Shown here one piece after another: positions 55,544-63,841 of a stretch of 64,000 nucleotides of DNA. The notes beneath the pieces were generated by a model. The model was not told where the DNA came from. It saw nothing but the letters and a program-made list of their open reading frames with translations, and made no database searches. The stretch's first letter is position 1, and every line of letters starts with the position of its first letter. The translations under genes were made by a program, and so were the position numbers. The DNA is from Martelella mediterranea (GTDB lineage Bacteria; Pseudomonadota; Alphaproteobacteria; Rhizobiales; Rhizobiaceae), in assembly GCF_021021415.1 (NCBI RefSeq), contig NZ_JAINWJ010000012.1, positions 1-64,000 of the forward strand. Direction: 5' to 3'.

Positions 55544-56467
55544 ATGGACTGTATCTTGCTGGGCGTGCCGGTCGAGTGTGGCTCGGGGCGCAAGGGCTGC
55601 AATATGGGGCCCAACGGGCTCAGAGCCGCGGGACTTCCCGAGGCGCTGAGGGAACTCGGCCATACCGTGCGCGATCTCGGCGATCTGAGCCCCGCGCCCC
55701 GGCGCGCGGTGTCCCATCAAAATACCGCGCTGAAGGCGCTGGCCGAGACCGTCTCCTGGCTCGATGCGCTGGACGACAAGGCGTTCGAGATTTCCGCAGA
55801 TGGCCTGCCGATCTTCATGGGGGGCGATCATGTGATGGCGGCGGCAAGCGTTGCCGGTCTTTCACGTCGGGCGCAGGAAGAGGGCCGACCGCTTTTCGTG
55901 CTTTGGCTCGATGCCCATACGGATTTCCACACGCTCGATACCACCGACAGCGGCAATCTGCACGGCACGCCGGCCGCCTATTTCACCGGCCAGCCGGGTT
56001 TCGAGGGTGTGTTTCCGCCGCTCGCCGCGCCGGTCGATCCGAAAAACGTCTGCATGATCGGCATCCGCAGCGTCGATCCGGCCGAACGCGCGACGATCCG
56101 CAATGCGGGCGTTACGGTGCATGATATGCGCGCCATCGACGAGAACGGCATTGCCGGGCTGCTGACGGCATTCCTGGAAAAAGTCGAGGCCGAAAACGGC
56201 ATGCTGCATGTCAGCTTCGACGTCGATTTCCTCGACCCGACGGTCGCGCCGGGGGTCGGCACCACCGTGCCGGGCGGGGCAACCTTCCGCGAGGCGCATC
56301 TGGTGATGGAAATACTGCATGACAGCGGTCTCGTGACCAGCCTCGATCTGGTCGAGCTCAATCCGTTTCTCGATGAACGCGGCAAGGCGGCGATCCTGAT
56401 GACCGAACTGACCGCCAGCCTGTTCGGCAGGCGCGTCATGGACCGCCCGACCCGCAGCTACGGCTGA
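55544..56467 (+). CDS. rocF: Arginase (ureohydrolase family)
   Basis: 307 residues. Manganese ligands lie in GGDHVMAAAS, WLDAHTDFHT and SFDVDFLDPTVAPGVGT. The N-terminal LLGVPVECGSGRKGCNMGP and the C-terminal SLDLVELNPFLDE match arginase rather than agmatinase. The enzyme yields ornithine and urea. GTGGAG precedes the ATG at 55544. No ornithine-use gene is adjacent. Confidence 0.9.
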   Translation: MDCILLGVPVECGSGRKGCNMGPNGLRAAGLPEALRELGHTVRDLGDLSPAPRRAVSHQNTALKALAETVSWLDALDDKAFEISADGLPIFMGGDHVMAAASVAGLSRRAQEEGRPLFVLWLDAHTDFHTLDTTDSGNLHGTPAAYFTGQPGFEGVFPPLAAPVDPKNVCMIGIRSVDPAERATIRNAGVTVHDMRAIDENGIAGLLTAFLEKVEAENGMLHVSFDVDFLDPTVAPGVGTTVPGGATFREAHLVMEILHDSGLVTSLDLVELNPFLDERGKAAILMTELTASLFGRRVMDRPTRSYG

Positions 56468-56506
56468 GGCCGTCCGCAGCACAAAGGCCAAGCCGGTCGC
56501 CCCGCC

Positions 56507-57490
56507 TCAGCCGCTGCCGATGATCATGCCGGCCGCCAGCACCAGGCCGCCGCCGAGCACGACCTGGAAGGCGGCGCGCATGAACGGGGTTTCCATATAT
56601 TTGTTCTGGATGAAGGCGATCGCCCAGAGTTCGAAGAACACGACGACAATGGCGATGATCGTCGCGGTCCAGAAGTCCGGAATCAGATAGGGCAGCGCGT
56701 GGCCGAGCCCGCCAAGCATGGTCATCACGCCGGAGGCGAAGCCGCGCTTGATCGGCGAGCCGCGGCCGGAGAGCTTGCCGTCGTCATGGGCCGCCTCGGT
56801 GAAGCCCATGGAAATGCCGGCGCCGACGGCGGCGGAGAGACCGATCAGGAAGGTCTGCCAGGTGTCCTGCGTGGCGAAGGCGGCGGCGAAGATCGGGGCA
56901 AGCGTCGAGACCGAGCCGTCCATCAGCCCGGCGAGGCCCGGCTGCACCCAGGTCAGCAGGAACTGGCGGTGTTCCTTGGCGGCCTCTTCGTCGCGCACGT
57001 CTTCCGGCGCGTGTTTTTCGGTCAGCGTCTCGGCGAGTTCCTCATGCGCCTCCTCGGCGATGGCGAGATCGCCGAGCAGCTTGCGGGTGTCGGCATCCGA
57101 AACCTCGTTCATGGCGGCGCGGTAGAAACGCTGGGCCTGCTCCTCCATCAGCACCGCCTGACGGCGAATCTTCTCCAGCGACAGCGTCTTCATCAGCCAG
57201 TCGGGGCGGCGCTCGAGGAAGCCGCGCACATGCTCGCGCCGGACCAGCGGTATGTCATCGCCGAAGCGGCGCTTGAACATGTCGATCAGCATGCGCCGGT
57301 GACTGTCCTCAACCTCGGCCATGTCATCGAAAATCCGGGCGCTGTCGGGATATTCGCCGCGCAGATGGGCGGCATAGGCCTTGTAGATGCGCGCATCGTC
57401 CTCCTCGGAGGAGATCGCAAGCGCCAGCATTTCGGCTTCGCTCAGGGACGAGAAGTCGCGCTTGGCGCGACCAAAAAGGGGCAGGACCAT
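56507..57490 (-). CDS. mbfA: Membrane-bound ferritin-like iron exporter MbfA
   Basis: 327 residues. The N-terminal half is a rubrerythrin/erythrin di-iron domain (SSEEDDARIYKAYAAHL, AEVEDSHRRMLIDMF, MEEQAQRFY, AIAEEAHEELAETL). The C-terminal half has several membrane helices of the VIT1/CCC1 type (PGLAGLMDGSVSTLAPIFAAAF). In Agrobacterium and Bradyrhizobium, MbfA exports iron and protects against peroxide, under Irr control. The palindrome directly upstream agrees with that. Confidence 0.93.
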   Translation of the reverse strand: MVLPLFGRAKRDFSSLSEAEMLALAISSEEDDARIYKAYAAHLRGEYPDSARIFDDMAEVEDSHRRMLIDMFKRRFGDDIPLVRREHVRGFLERRPDWLMKTLSLEKIRRQAVLMEEQAQRFYRAAMNEVSDADTRKLLGDLAIAEEAHEELAETLTEKHAPEDVRDEEAAKEHRQFLLTWVQPGLAGLMDGSVSTLAPIFAAAFATQDTWQTFLIGLSAAVGAGISMGFTEAAHDDGKLSGRGSPIKRGFASGVMTMLGGLGHALPYLIPDFWTATIIAIVVVFFELWAIAFIQNKYMETPFMRAAFQVVLGGGLVLAAGMIIGSG

Positions 57491-57510
57491 GGGACTGATT
57501 CCGGTTTTAG

Positions 57511-57527
57511 TTTAGAATAATTCTAAA
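57511..57527. promoter_or_regulatory. Irr-type iron control element (ICE box) of mbfA
   Basis: TTTAGAAT-A-ATTCTAAA is a perfect 17-base palindrome starting 21 bases before the mbfA start. It fits the rhizobial ICE consensus of TTTAGAA and TTCTAAA arms. Irr repression when iron is low is inferred. Confidence 0.85.
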
Positions 57528-57556
57528 TCTAAATTCGCCGAAGGTCAAATGTGGAA

Positions 57557-58267
57557 TCAGGTTTTCCTGCCAAGGAGCCCCGCAACGAAATCGGGCACGA
57601 CGGTCGCGGCCGATCCGACGCGACATTCGCCGAAGAGGCTGTTGCCGGTGGCGGCGAGATTGATTTCCACGGCATGTGCGCCGGCAGACGTCGCCGCCGC
57701 CACGAAGCCGGCGGCGGGATAGACCGTGCCGGAGGTTCCGATCGCCACGAACAGGGCCGCGTTTTCCAGCGCGACCTCGATCGCGTCCATATCGTAGGGC
57801 ATCTCGCCGAACCAGACGATATCGGGGCGCAGCGACGGGCGGCTGCAGCTTGAGCAGAAACAGTCCCGATCGAGATCGCCCTCCCAGTGCTGGTGACTGC
57901 CGCATTCGTAGCAAAGCGCGGAATCGAGCCGGCCATGCATGTGCAGCATCCGCTTCGAGCCGGCCCGTTCATGCAGGTCGTCGACATTCTGGGTAATCAG
58001 CAGGAAATCGCCATCCCAGGCGTTTTCCAGCGCGGCAAGCGCGTTATGGGCGGCATTGGGAGACGCCTTGGCAGCCTCGCGGCGGCGCATATTGTAGAAA
58101 TCATACACCAGATCGGGATTTCTGTGAAAGCCTTCGGGGGTCGCGACATCCTCGATGCTGTGCCCCTCCCAGAGCCCGCCCTGATCGCGGAATGTCGCAA
58201 GGCCCGATTCCGCCGAAATGCCGGCGCCGGTCAGGACAACGATCGGGGAGGAGGTGTCAATCTTCAT
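57557..58267 (-). CDS. cobB: NAD-dependent protein deacylase, sirtuin (class III type)
   Basis: 236 residues. TGAGISAESGLATFRD and TQNVDDLHERAG bind NAD, the catalytic histidine is His111 in LHMHGRLD, and four zinc cysteines form two CxxC pairs (Cys119/122 and Cys138/141). The FYNMRRRE stretch has the Tyr-x-x-Arg pair (Tyr58, Arg61) that marks desuccinylating/demalonylating sirtuins such as CobB and SIRT5. It should therefore remove acidic acyl groups as well as acetyl. Confidence 0.92.
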   Translation of the reverse strand: MKIDTSSPIVVLTGAGISAESGLATFRDQGGLWEGHSIEDVATPEGFHRNPDLVYDFYNMRRREAAKASPNAAHNALAALENAWDGDFLLITQNVDDLHERAGSKRMLHMHGRLDSALCYECGSHQHWEGDLDRDCFCSSCSRPSLRPDIVWFGEMPYDMDAIEVALENAALFVAIGTSGTVYPAAGFVAAATSAGAHAVEINLAATGNSLFGECRVGSAATVVPDFVAGLLGRKT

Positions 58268-58314
58268 GTGTCACGCCTTCTCGGGCCCCGGGCGCGCCTC
58301 GCCCGAGGTTGATG

Positions 58315-58920
58315 TCAACGCAACGAGGCGACCGGCAGATCGGTTCCGGTTTCGACCTTGACCCAGCGACCGCTATCGAAGGAGGCCTGACGCTTGAGGA
58401 AGGTATAGGGCGTATCCGACCAGGCGAGCACGTCGTCGTTCAGATTGTCGAGGATGAAATCGCCATCATTGGTGCGCAGCGTCAGCACCGCGTGGCCCTC
58501 GCCATTGGGCTTGCGGACCACGGTGATGAGAAGATCGGAGGCGGCGATGCCGGCTTGCATCAGGCGGCGGCGCTTTTCCAGCACGAAGTCCTCGCAATCG
58601 CCGGCGCCGCTCACGGGATAGGCCCAGACTTCCTCGCGGCCGTAAAGCTCCTCATCGGTCATCGGCTCGATTTCGGCATTGACGGCGGCGTTGATCGAAA
58701 CCACCGTCTTCCAGCCGAAATTCGTCAGCCGGGCGGCGACCGTGCTTGCATTGTGGGGCGCGCAATCGCGGCGGTGCTGCTCGCAGAACTCGAAATGGCC
58801 GATCGGCTGGGAGGTGACCCCGCCAACCGGCATCGCCGATGCGGCAAGCGCCGGCGTCGAAAAGCCGAGGCCCATAATGGCGCAGAAAGCCGAGATGATC
58901 AGTCTATCCAAACGAGGCAC
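58315..58920 (-). CDS. Transglutaminase-like cysteine proteinase (BTLCP family), exported
   Basis: 201 residues. A signal peptide (about residues 1-26, ending PALAAS) precedes a papain-like fold with catalytic Cys in GAGDCEDFVLEKRR, histidine in GEGHAVLTLRTNDGDFILDN and the following aspartate. This is the bacterial transglutaminase-like cysteine proteinase group, related to LapG-type periplasmic proteases. It has two CtrA-like boxes upstream. No LapD/adhesin partner is adjacent. Confidence 0.88.
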   Translation of the reverse strand: MPRLDRLIISAFCAIMGLGFSTPALAASAMPVGGVTSQPIGHFEFCEQHRRDCAPHNASTVAARLTNFGWKTVVSINAAVNAEIEPMTDEELYGREEVWAYPVSGAGDCEDFVLEKRRRLMQAGIAASDLLITVVRKPNGEGHAVLTLRTNDGDFILDNLNDDVLAWSDTPYTFLKRQASFDSGRWVKVETGTDLPVASLR

Positions 58921-58945
58921 GCTATACCCATCCGCCCTTGAATTC

Positions 58946-58960
58946 TTAACAAAGAGTTAA
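58946..58960. promoter_or_regulatory. CtrA-like box 1 upstream of the BTLCP gene
   Basis: TTAA-CAAAGAG-TTAA has the exact TTAA-N7-TTAA spacing of the CtrA cell-cycle regulator, 26 bases before the gene start. Confidence 0.65.
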
Positions 58961-59012
58961 GGAGAAATAGGGCGGTGAGTCAATCAGCGTAGGGGGCCGG
59001 CGGACCGAGATC

Positions 59013-59028
59013 TTAAGAAATGGTTAAC
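59013..59028. promoter_or_regulatory. CtrA-like box 2 upstream of the BTLCP gene
   Basis: TTAA-GAAATGG-TTAAC matches the full CtrA consensus TTAA-N7-TTAAC. It overlaps the stop codon of the upstream hydrolase gene and lies 93 bases before the BTLCP start. Confidence 0.7.
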
Positions 59029-59833
59029 CGGCGCGGTGTTCGGCAGCCGTCTCCAGAAGGCCGGAAAGCGCGGTCAGCATGCGGGCAATGTCCTCAGGCC
59101 GCGAAAGCCGGTGGTCGCCATCCTGCACCAGTGTCAGCACGACATCGTCGGCCGGCAAATGCGACATCAGCTTCAGCGCGTGCTTATAGGGCACGTCCGG
59201 GTCCTGCTTGCCCTGGATGATGTGCACCGGGCAACCGGTCTCGATGATGCCGGTCAGCACCATATTGCGTCGTCCGTCATCGAGAAGGGCCGCGGTATAG
59301 ATGGTCGGTTCCGGCCCGTAGATCGACTGTTCCTCGAAATAGCCGTTCTCGGCCAGCGCCTTGCACTGGGCGTCCGTCAGGTCCGGCTCGATCAGCTCGC
59401 TGGTGAAGTCGGGCGCGGGCGCGAGCAGCAGAAGCCCGTCGATCGCCGGCGCGCCGGCTTTGCCCTTCAGCTCCTGCACCGCGCGAAGCGCCAGCCAGCC
59501 GCCCATGGACGAGCCGATGATGATGACCCGTTCGGGCGCGGCATGGGCGATGGCCTTGAGCGCATCGGCGAGCCAGCGGGAAATGGTGCCGTCCTTGAAC
59601 GCGCCCTCGCTCTCGCCGTGGCCTGTATAGTCGAAGCGCAGCATGGAAAGCCCGTTTTCGCCGGCATAGGCGTCGAGCGCTTCCGCCTTGGAGCCCAGCA
59701 TGTCGGAGCCGTAGCCGGAGAACCAGACGAGGGTGGGCGCGTCGTCCCGTCCCTTGCGAAGGCGCATGGCGATCTTGAGCGGCCCGTCGCCGTGGTCGAT
59801 TTCGGTATAGGTCAGCTGGCTCTCGTCGTTCAT
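59024..59833 (-). CDS. Alpha/beta hydrolase (serine hydrolase)
   Basis: 269 residues. It has the nucleophile elbow GSSMGGW, RFDYTGHGESEG before it, the acid in QGKQDPDVPYKHA and the histidine in VQDGDHRLSRPED. It resembles the carboxylesterase/peptidase-like group called palmitoyl-protein thioesterase-like or ABHD10-like. No substrate is known. The start at 59833 is favoured by GGAGAGCACG. It is divergent from infC. Confidence 0.85.
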   Translation of the reverse strand: MNDESQLTYTEIDHGDGPLKIAMRLRKGRDDAPTLVWFSGYGSDMLGSKAEALDAYAGENGLSMLRFDYTGHGESEGAFKDGTISRWLADALKAIAHAAPERVIIIGSSMGGWLALRAVQELKGKAGAPAIDGLLLLAPAPDFTSELIEPDLTDAQCKALAENGYFEEQSIYGPEPTIYTAALLDDGRRNMVLTGIIETGCPVHIIQGKQDPDVPYKHALKLMSHLPADDVVLTLVQDGDHRLSRPEDIARMLTALSGLLETAAEHRAG

Positions 59834-60056
59834 CGTGCTCTCCATCCTGGTCCCGGGCGCCACCGCGACCCTCAAAACGCCTGCAAATGCGCGCTTTTGG
59901 CGATCGGCAGGTGATTTTCTTTTTCCGCTGTGTTATTGACACATCGGCTGTAACAACCATTTGTGTCCAACACGTGCAAGTTTTTGTGCAGTTGGCGCTT
60001 ACGCAGCCGAATTTCAACAAGTCGTCGAATTTCAACAATTTGAGGAGACAACGACC

Positions 60057-60593
60057 ATTCGCAGACCCCATAGAGCCGCTCCCCCGACCAAAGAAGGTCC
60101 CCGCGCCAACCGTGACATCCGCATTCGCGAAGTCCAGTTGATTACCGAGGACGGGGAGAACCAGGGCGTCGTACTGACTGAAGATGCGTTGAGAATGGCT
60201 GAGGAAGCCGGGCTTGATCTCGTCGAGATCGCCCCCAACTCGACGCCGCCCGTTTGCAAGATTCTCGATCTGGGCAAGCTGAAATACGCCAACCAGAAGC
60301 GCGCCGCCGAGGCACGCAAGAAGCAGAAGATCGTCGAAGTCAAAGAAATCAAGATGCGTCCCAACATCGACACCCATGACTATCAGGTGAAGATGAAGGC
60401 GATGAACAAGTTCTTCGAGGAAGGCGACAAGGTGAAGGTCACGCTTCGCTTCCGCGGGCGCGAAATGGCGCACCAGGAACTGGGTATGAAGCTTCTGTCC
60501 CAGGTCAAGGAAGACACCGCCGAAATCGCCAAGGTGGAAGCCGAGCCGAAGCTCGAGGGCCGTCAGATGCTGATGGTGCTTGCGCCGAAATAA
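60057..60593 (+). CDS. infC: Translation initiation factor IF-3 (ATT start)
   Basis: 178 residues. The start is an ATT at 60057 giving (M)[17 protein letters not shown], with GAGGAGACA nine bases upstream. The rare AUU codon is the known self-control device of infC, because IF-3 rejects its own message. [33 protein letters not shown] and [17 protein letters not shown] are diagnostic. An ATG further upstream (59961) would add unconserved residues. Confidence 0.96.
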   Translation: MRRPHRAAPPTKEGPRANRDIRIREVQLITEDGENQGVVLTEDALRMAEEAGLDLVEIAPNSTPPVCKILDLGKLKYANQKRAAEARKKQKIVEVKEIKMRPNIDTHDYQVKMKAMNKFFEEGDKVKVTLRFRGREMAHQELGMKLLSQVKEDTAEIAKVEAEPKLEGRQMLMVLAPK

Positions 60594-60802
60594 GCTTTTC
60601 GCTGTCGACGAATGATGACGGACCGTCCGGGAATTCCGCCCGCGACGGTCGCTGTCTTTTTGTCGCGACGGAGAGGTTGCACAATAAGGGCAAAGCGCGT
60701 ATACACGCGCCGTCCGAGCGGGCCGGCAGGGCATGCCGTGTCCGCTCCAAATGCGAAGCCGGGGTTCGTCTCCCGGCGCAATCAATAAAACGGAGTAGCA
60801 AA

Positions 60803-61003
60803 ATGCCCAAGATGAAGACGAAATCGTCGGTCAAGAAGCGGTTCAAGGTTACCGCGACCGGCAAGGTGAAGTCGGCAGCCGCCGGCAAGCGCCATGGAAT
60901 GATCAAGCGTTCCAACAAGTTTATCCGTGATGCGCGCGGCACGATGGTTCTGTCCGATCCGGACGCGAAAATCGTCAAGCAGTTCATGCCTTACAGCAAG
61001 TAA
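60803..61003 (+). CDS. rpmI: Large ribosomal subunit protein bL35
   Basis: 66 residues, starting [20 protein letters not shown], with [29 protein letters not shown] precedes it. The 209-base leader 60594-60802 contains a GCGCGT-ATAC-ACGCGC hairpin. A ribosomal-protein leader is possible but not proved. Confidence 0.97.
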   Translation: MPKMKTKSSVKKRFKVTATGKVKSAAAGKRHGMIKRSNKFIRDARGTMVLSDPDAKIVKQFMPYSK

Positions 61004-61047
61004 CGCCCGTAAACACTGCACACAGATAGATTTAAGGAGATCATGAT

Positions 61048-61452
61048 ATGGCTCGCGTAAAACGTGGCGTTACCGCACACGCCAAGCACAAGAAGGTCAT
61101 CAAGAAAGCCAAGGGCTTTTATGGCCGTCGCAAGAACACCATCCGCACGGCCAAGGCCGCTGTCGACAAGTCCATGCAGTACGCCTATCGCGACCGCAAG
61201 GTGAACAAGCGCAATTTCCGCGCTCTGTGGGTCCAGCGCATCAACGCCGCCGTGCGTGAACACGGCCTGACCTATGGCCGCTTCATCGACGGTCTGAACA
61301 AGGCCGGCATCGAAGTCGACCGCAAGGTTCTGTCCGACATGGCGATCCATGAGCCGGAAGCATTTGCAGCGCTTGTTGCCGCTGCGAAGAAGGGCCTGGA
61401 GTACCTCAAGAAGGAAGGTACCGCCAACGAGTTTGAAAGCGCTGTAGCTTAA
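61048..61452 (+). CDS. rplT: Large ribosomal subunit protein bL20
   Basis: 134 residues, beginning [21 protein letters not shown], with [22 protein letters not shown] and [12 protein letters not shown]. It organises early 50S assembly. It is 44 bases after rpmI in the usual infC-rpmI-rplT order. Confidence 0.97.
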   Translation: MARVKRGVTAHAKHKKVIKKAKGFYGRRKNTIRTAKAAVDKSMQYAYRDRKVNKRNFRALWVQRINAAVREHGLTYGRFIDGLNKAGIEVDRKVLSDMAIHEPEAFAALVAAAKKGLEYLKKEGTANEFESAVA

Positions 61453-61485
61453 GCCAGCGCTTCCCGACCTATACGACATTTGGGA

Positions 61486-61517
61486 AACCCGCGCTGGCAG
61501 GACCAGTGCGGGTTTTT
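61486..61517 (+). terminator. Hairpin terminator or attenuator between rplT and pheS
   Basis: AACCCGC-GCTGG...CCAGT-GCGGGTT forms a 12-base-pair stem (one G-T pair) ending in a T run, 64 bases before the pheS start. It would end the rplT transcript or attenuate entry into pheS. Confidence 0.8.
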
Positions 61518-61580
61518 CGCATTCAGACGATCACAATTACGGACCGTTATCGGTCCAGGCGGCAGCAGGAAGACGAGAAC

Positions 61581-62663
61581 ATGTCCGATCTTGATGATCT
61601 GAAGACAAAGCTGATGGACGAGATCGCGGCGGCCTCCGACGAGGCGGCGATCGAGACGGTGCGCGTCAACGCCATCGGCAAGAAGGGCTCGGTGTCGGAG
61701 CTTCTGAAGACGCTCGGCAAGATGGACCCGGAGGAGCGCAAGACCCGGGGTGCTGCCATCAACGCGTTGAAGACCGAGGTTTCTGACGCGATTGCTGCCC
61801 GCAAGGCCGAACTGAAGGATGCCGCGATCGCTGCCCGGCTTGCCGCCGAGACGGTGGACGTGACCCTGCCGGTGCGCCCCTCGCCCTCGCTTTCCGGCCG
61901 CATTCACCCCGTAAGCCAGGTGATCGACGAAATCACCGCCATTTTTGGCGACATGGGCTTTTCGATTGCCGAGGGGCCGGAGATCGAGACCGACTACTAC
62001 AATTTCACCGCGCTGAATTTCCCGGAAGGCCATCCGGCCCGCGAGATGCACGACACGTTCTTCTTCAATCCGGACGAAAACGGCGAGCGCAAGGTGCTTC
62101 GAACCCACACCTCGCCGGTGCAGATCCGCTCGATGGAGAGCCAGGAGCCGCCGATCCGCATCGTCGCGCCCGGCAAGACCTACCGTCAGGACAGCGACGC
62201 TACCCACTCGCCGATGTTCCATCAGCTTGAAGGTCTCGTCATCGACAAGACCACCCATGTCGGCCATCTGCGCTGGACGCTGGAGGAATTCTGCAAGGCG
62301 TTCTTCGAGGTCGACAGCGTGACGATGCGCTTCCGCCCGTCCTTCTTCCCGTTCACCGAACCGTCCTTCGAGGTCGACATCCAGTGCGACCGCTCCGGCG
62401 ACCAGGTGAAGTTCGGAACCGGCACCGACTGGATGGAAATTCTCGGCTGCGGCATGGTGCACCCGAACGTGCTGCGTCATTGCGGCCTCGACCCGGATGT
62501 CTATCAGGGCTTTGCCTGGGGCATGGGTCTCGACCGCATCGCCATGCTGAAATACGGCATGCCCGATCTCCGCGACTTCTTCGCCGCAGACGAGCGCTGG
62601 ACCGCGCATTACGGCTTCCGCCCGCTGGATATCCCGACGCTGTTCGGTGGGTTGTCGTCATGA
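61581..62663 (+). CDS. pheS: Phenylalanyl-tRNA synthetase alpha subunit
   Basis: 360 residues. The N-terminal coiled coil is followed by the class II catalytic domain: [32 protein letters not shown] (motif 2 vicinity), [37 protein letters not shown] and [17 protein letters not shown] (motif 3). The start at 61581 follows GGAAGACGAG. Its stop overlaps the ASCH-domain gene by four bases. The beta-subunit gene pheT does not follow within the window. Confidence 0.96.
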   Translation: MSDLDDLKTKLMDEIAAASDEAAIETVRVNAIGKKGSVSELLKTLGKMDPEERKTRGAAINALKTEVSDAIAARKAELKDAAIAARLAAETVDVTLPVRPSPSLSGRIHPVSQVIDEITAIFGDMGFSIAEGPEIETDYYNFTALNFPEGHPAREMHDTFFFNPDENGERKVLRTHTSPVQIRSMESQEPPIRIVAPGKTYRQDSDATHSPMFHQLEGLVIDKTTHVGHLRWTLEEFCKAFFEVDSVTMRFRPSFFPFTEPSFEVDIQCDRSGDQVKFGTGTDWMEILGCGMVHPNVLRHCGLDPDVYQGFAWGMGLDRIAMLKYGMPDLRDFFAADERWTAHYGFRPLDIPTLFGGLSS

Positions 62664-63091
62664 CGGAACTTCCGGAACGCTACAGGGATGCCGTCCAGTT
62701 CGCGTTCGGCGATACGCCGGCGCTGAAGGACGAGCTTCTGGCGCTGGTGCTTGCCGGCAAGAAGAAGGCGACCTGCACCGCGCTCAGGGATGTGAAGGAC
62801 GCGCAGGAGCCGATGCCCGAGGTCGGCCGCCGCGACGTGGTGCTCGACGGCGCCGACAAGCCCGCTGCCGTCATCGAGACGACCGAGGTGACGGTGCGCC
62901 GGTTTGACGAGGTCGACGAGGATTTCGCACGGGACGAGGGCGAGGGCGACCTGTCGCTCGAATACTGGCGCGAAGGCCATGAGGCCTATTTCGCCCGCAA
63001 TGGCGGCTTCGAGCCGGACATGGAGCTGATCTGCGAGCGGTTCCGGCTGGTGGAGACGCTGGGTGAATACAAGCGCGGGGCGGAGTCGTGA
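62660..63091 (+). CDS. ASCH domain protein
   Basis: 143 residues. The ASCH fold is recognisable from [14 protein letters not shown], the [23 protein letters not shown] strand and [23 protein letters not shown] proteins bind RNA or modified nucleosides, and some are amidohydrolases of N4-acetylcytidine. Start ATG at 62660 overlaps the pheS stop (ATGA), so translation is coupled. The role beside pheS is unknown. Confidence 0.88.
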   Translation: MTELPERYRDAVQFAFGDTPALKDELLALVLAGKKKATCTALRDVKDAQEPMPEVGRRDVVLDGADKPAAVIETTEVTVRRFDEVDEDFARDEGEGDLSLEYWREGHEAYFARNGGFEPDMELICERFRLVETLGEYKRGAES

Positions 63092-63098
63092 GGAAGGG

Positions 63099-63335
63099 AT
63101 GCCGACGCTCCTGATCTGGCATGGCTACAAGTTTCGGTTTTATGCTCTCGATCAGGGCGAGCCGGCGTATGTTCATGTCGTGAAGGATGGCAAGTCGCTT
63201 AAGGTCTGGCTGGAGACAATGGCCGTTGCCCGTAACATTGGGTACAATGAACGCGAGATCGAAAGGCTACGGGCGGTCATCGCCGAACACCAAAACGAGT
63301 GGATCGGAGTGTGGAATGACTTCTTTGGAATTTGA
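63099..63335 (+). CDS. DUF4160 family protein, pair 1
   Basis: 78 residues. WHGYKFRFYALDQGEPAYVHV, with a conserved histidine after the proline-type turn, is the DUF4160 pattern, ending WNDFFGI. These small proteins usually precede a DUF2442 protein and are suspected toxin-antitoxin partners. AGGAAGGG precedes the ATG. The stop codon overlaps the next gene by 20 bases. Confidence 0.85.
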   Translation: MPTLLIWHGYKFRFYALDQGEPAYVHVVKDGKSLKVWLETMAVARNIGYNEREIERLRAVIAEHQNEWIGVWNDFFGI

Positions 63336-63591
63336 GACCGAGGCAATGCGTCCCGTGAAGGCATGGTGCACGAATGGTGAGGTTCATGTGACCCTCGCCG
63401 ACGGCCGCACCATATCCGCCCCTCTCTGGTGGTATCCGTTTCTGAACGGGCTTGACGCGGATGGACTGAACGATATCGAGCTCATGTATGAGGGTATCTG
63501 GTGGACGCGGGTCGATGAGGGGATTTCGGTGAAGAGTATGTTTCTTGGGCAGAAAATGCCGGGAGCCAAGGAACCGGAAGGGGTGGCGTAG
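63316..63591 (+). CDS. DUF2442 family protein, pair 1
   Basis: 91 residues. VHVTLADGRTISAPLWWYPFL and NDIELMYEGIWWTRVDEGISV are the DUF2442 blocks. It starts inside the DUF4160 gene. DUF2442 proteins resemble small DNA-binding antitoxins, and the exact role is unproven. Confidence 0.85.
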   Translation: MTSLEFETEAMRPVKAWCTNGEVHVTLADGRTISAPLWWYPFLNGLDADGLNDIELMYEGIWWTRVDEGISVKSMFLGQKMPGAKEPEGVA

Positions 63592-63598
63592 GAATGCG

Positions 63599-63841
63599 AT
63601 GCCCACGGTTCTTCGAAAATACGGAATTCGTTTCCACTTCTACGGTTCGGACATGGGCGAGCTGCCCCACATTCATGCGTCCGGTCAGGGAGGCAAGGCC
63701 AAGGTCTGGCTCCATTCCGGCGAGATGGCGGAATGCAAAGGCTTCAATACCGTCGATGTGAAGCGTATTCTGTCCGTGGTTGAAGAACACAAGGTCGAGT
63801 TTTTGGAGGCATGGGATGACTTCTTCGGATCCATATCCTGA
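63599..63841 (+). CDS. DUF4160 family protein, pair 2
   Basis: 80 residues. YGIRFHFYGSDMGELPHIHASG matches the pattern of pair 1, with an HIH motif and a tail WDDFFGSIS. Only seven bases separate it from the preceding DUF2442 gene, with GGCGTAGGAA in front of the ATG. Confidence 0.85.
   Translation: MPTVLRKYGIRFHFYGSDMGELPHIHASGQGGKAKVWLHSGEMAECKGFNTVDVKRILSVVEEHKVEFLEAWDDFFGSIS

Noticed and set aside
60700-60790. tRNA-like stretch with a GGTTCG T-loop start before rpmI
   Set aside because: The loop reads TTCGTCT, lacking the invariant A58. No acceptor stem or anticodon arm could be paired around it, so it is treated as leader RNA.
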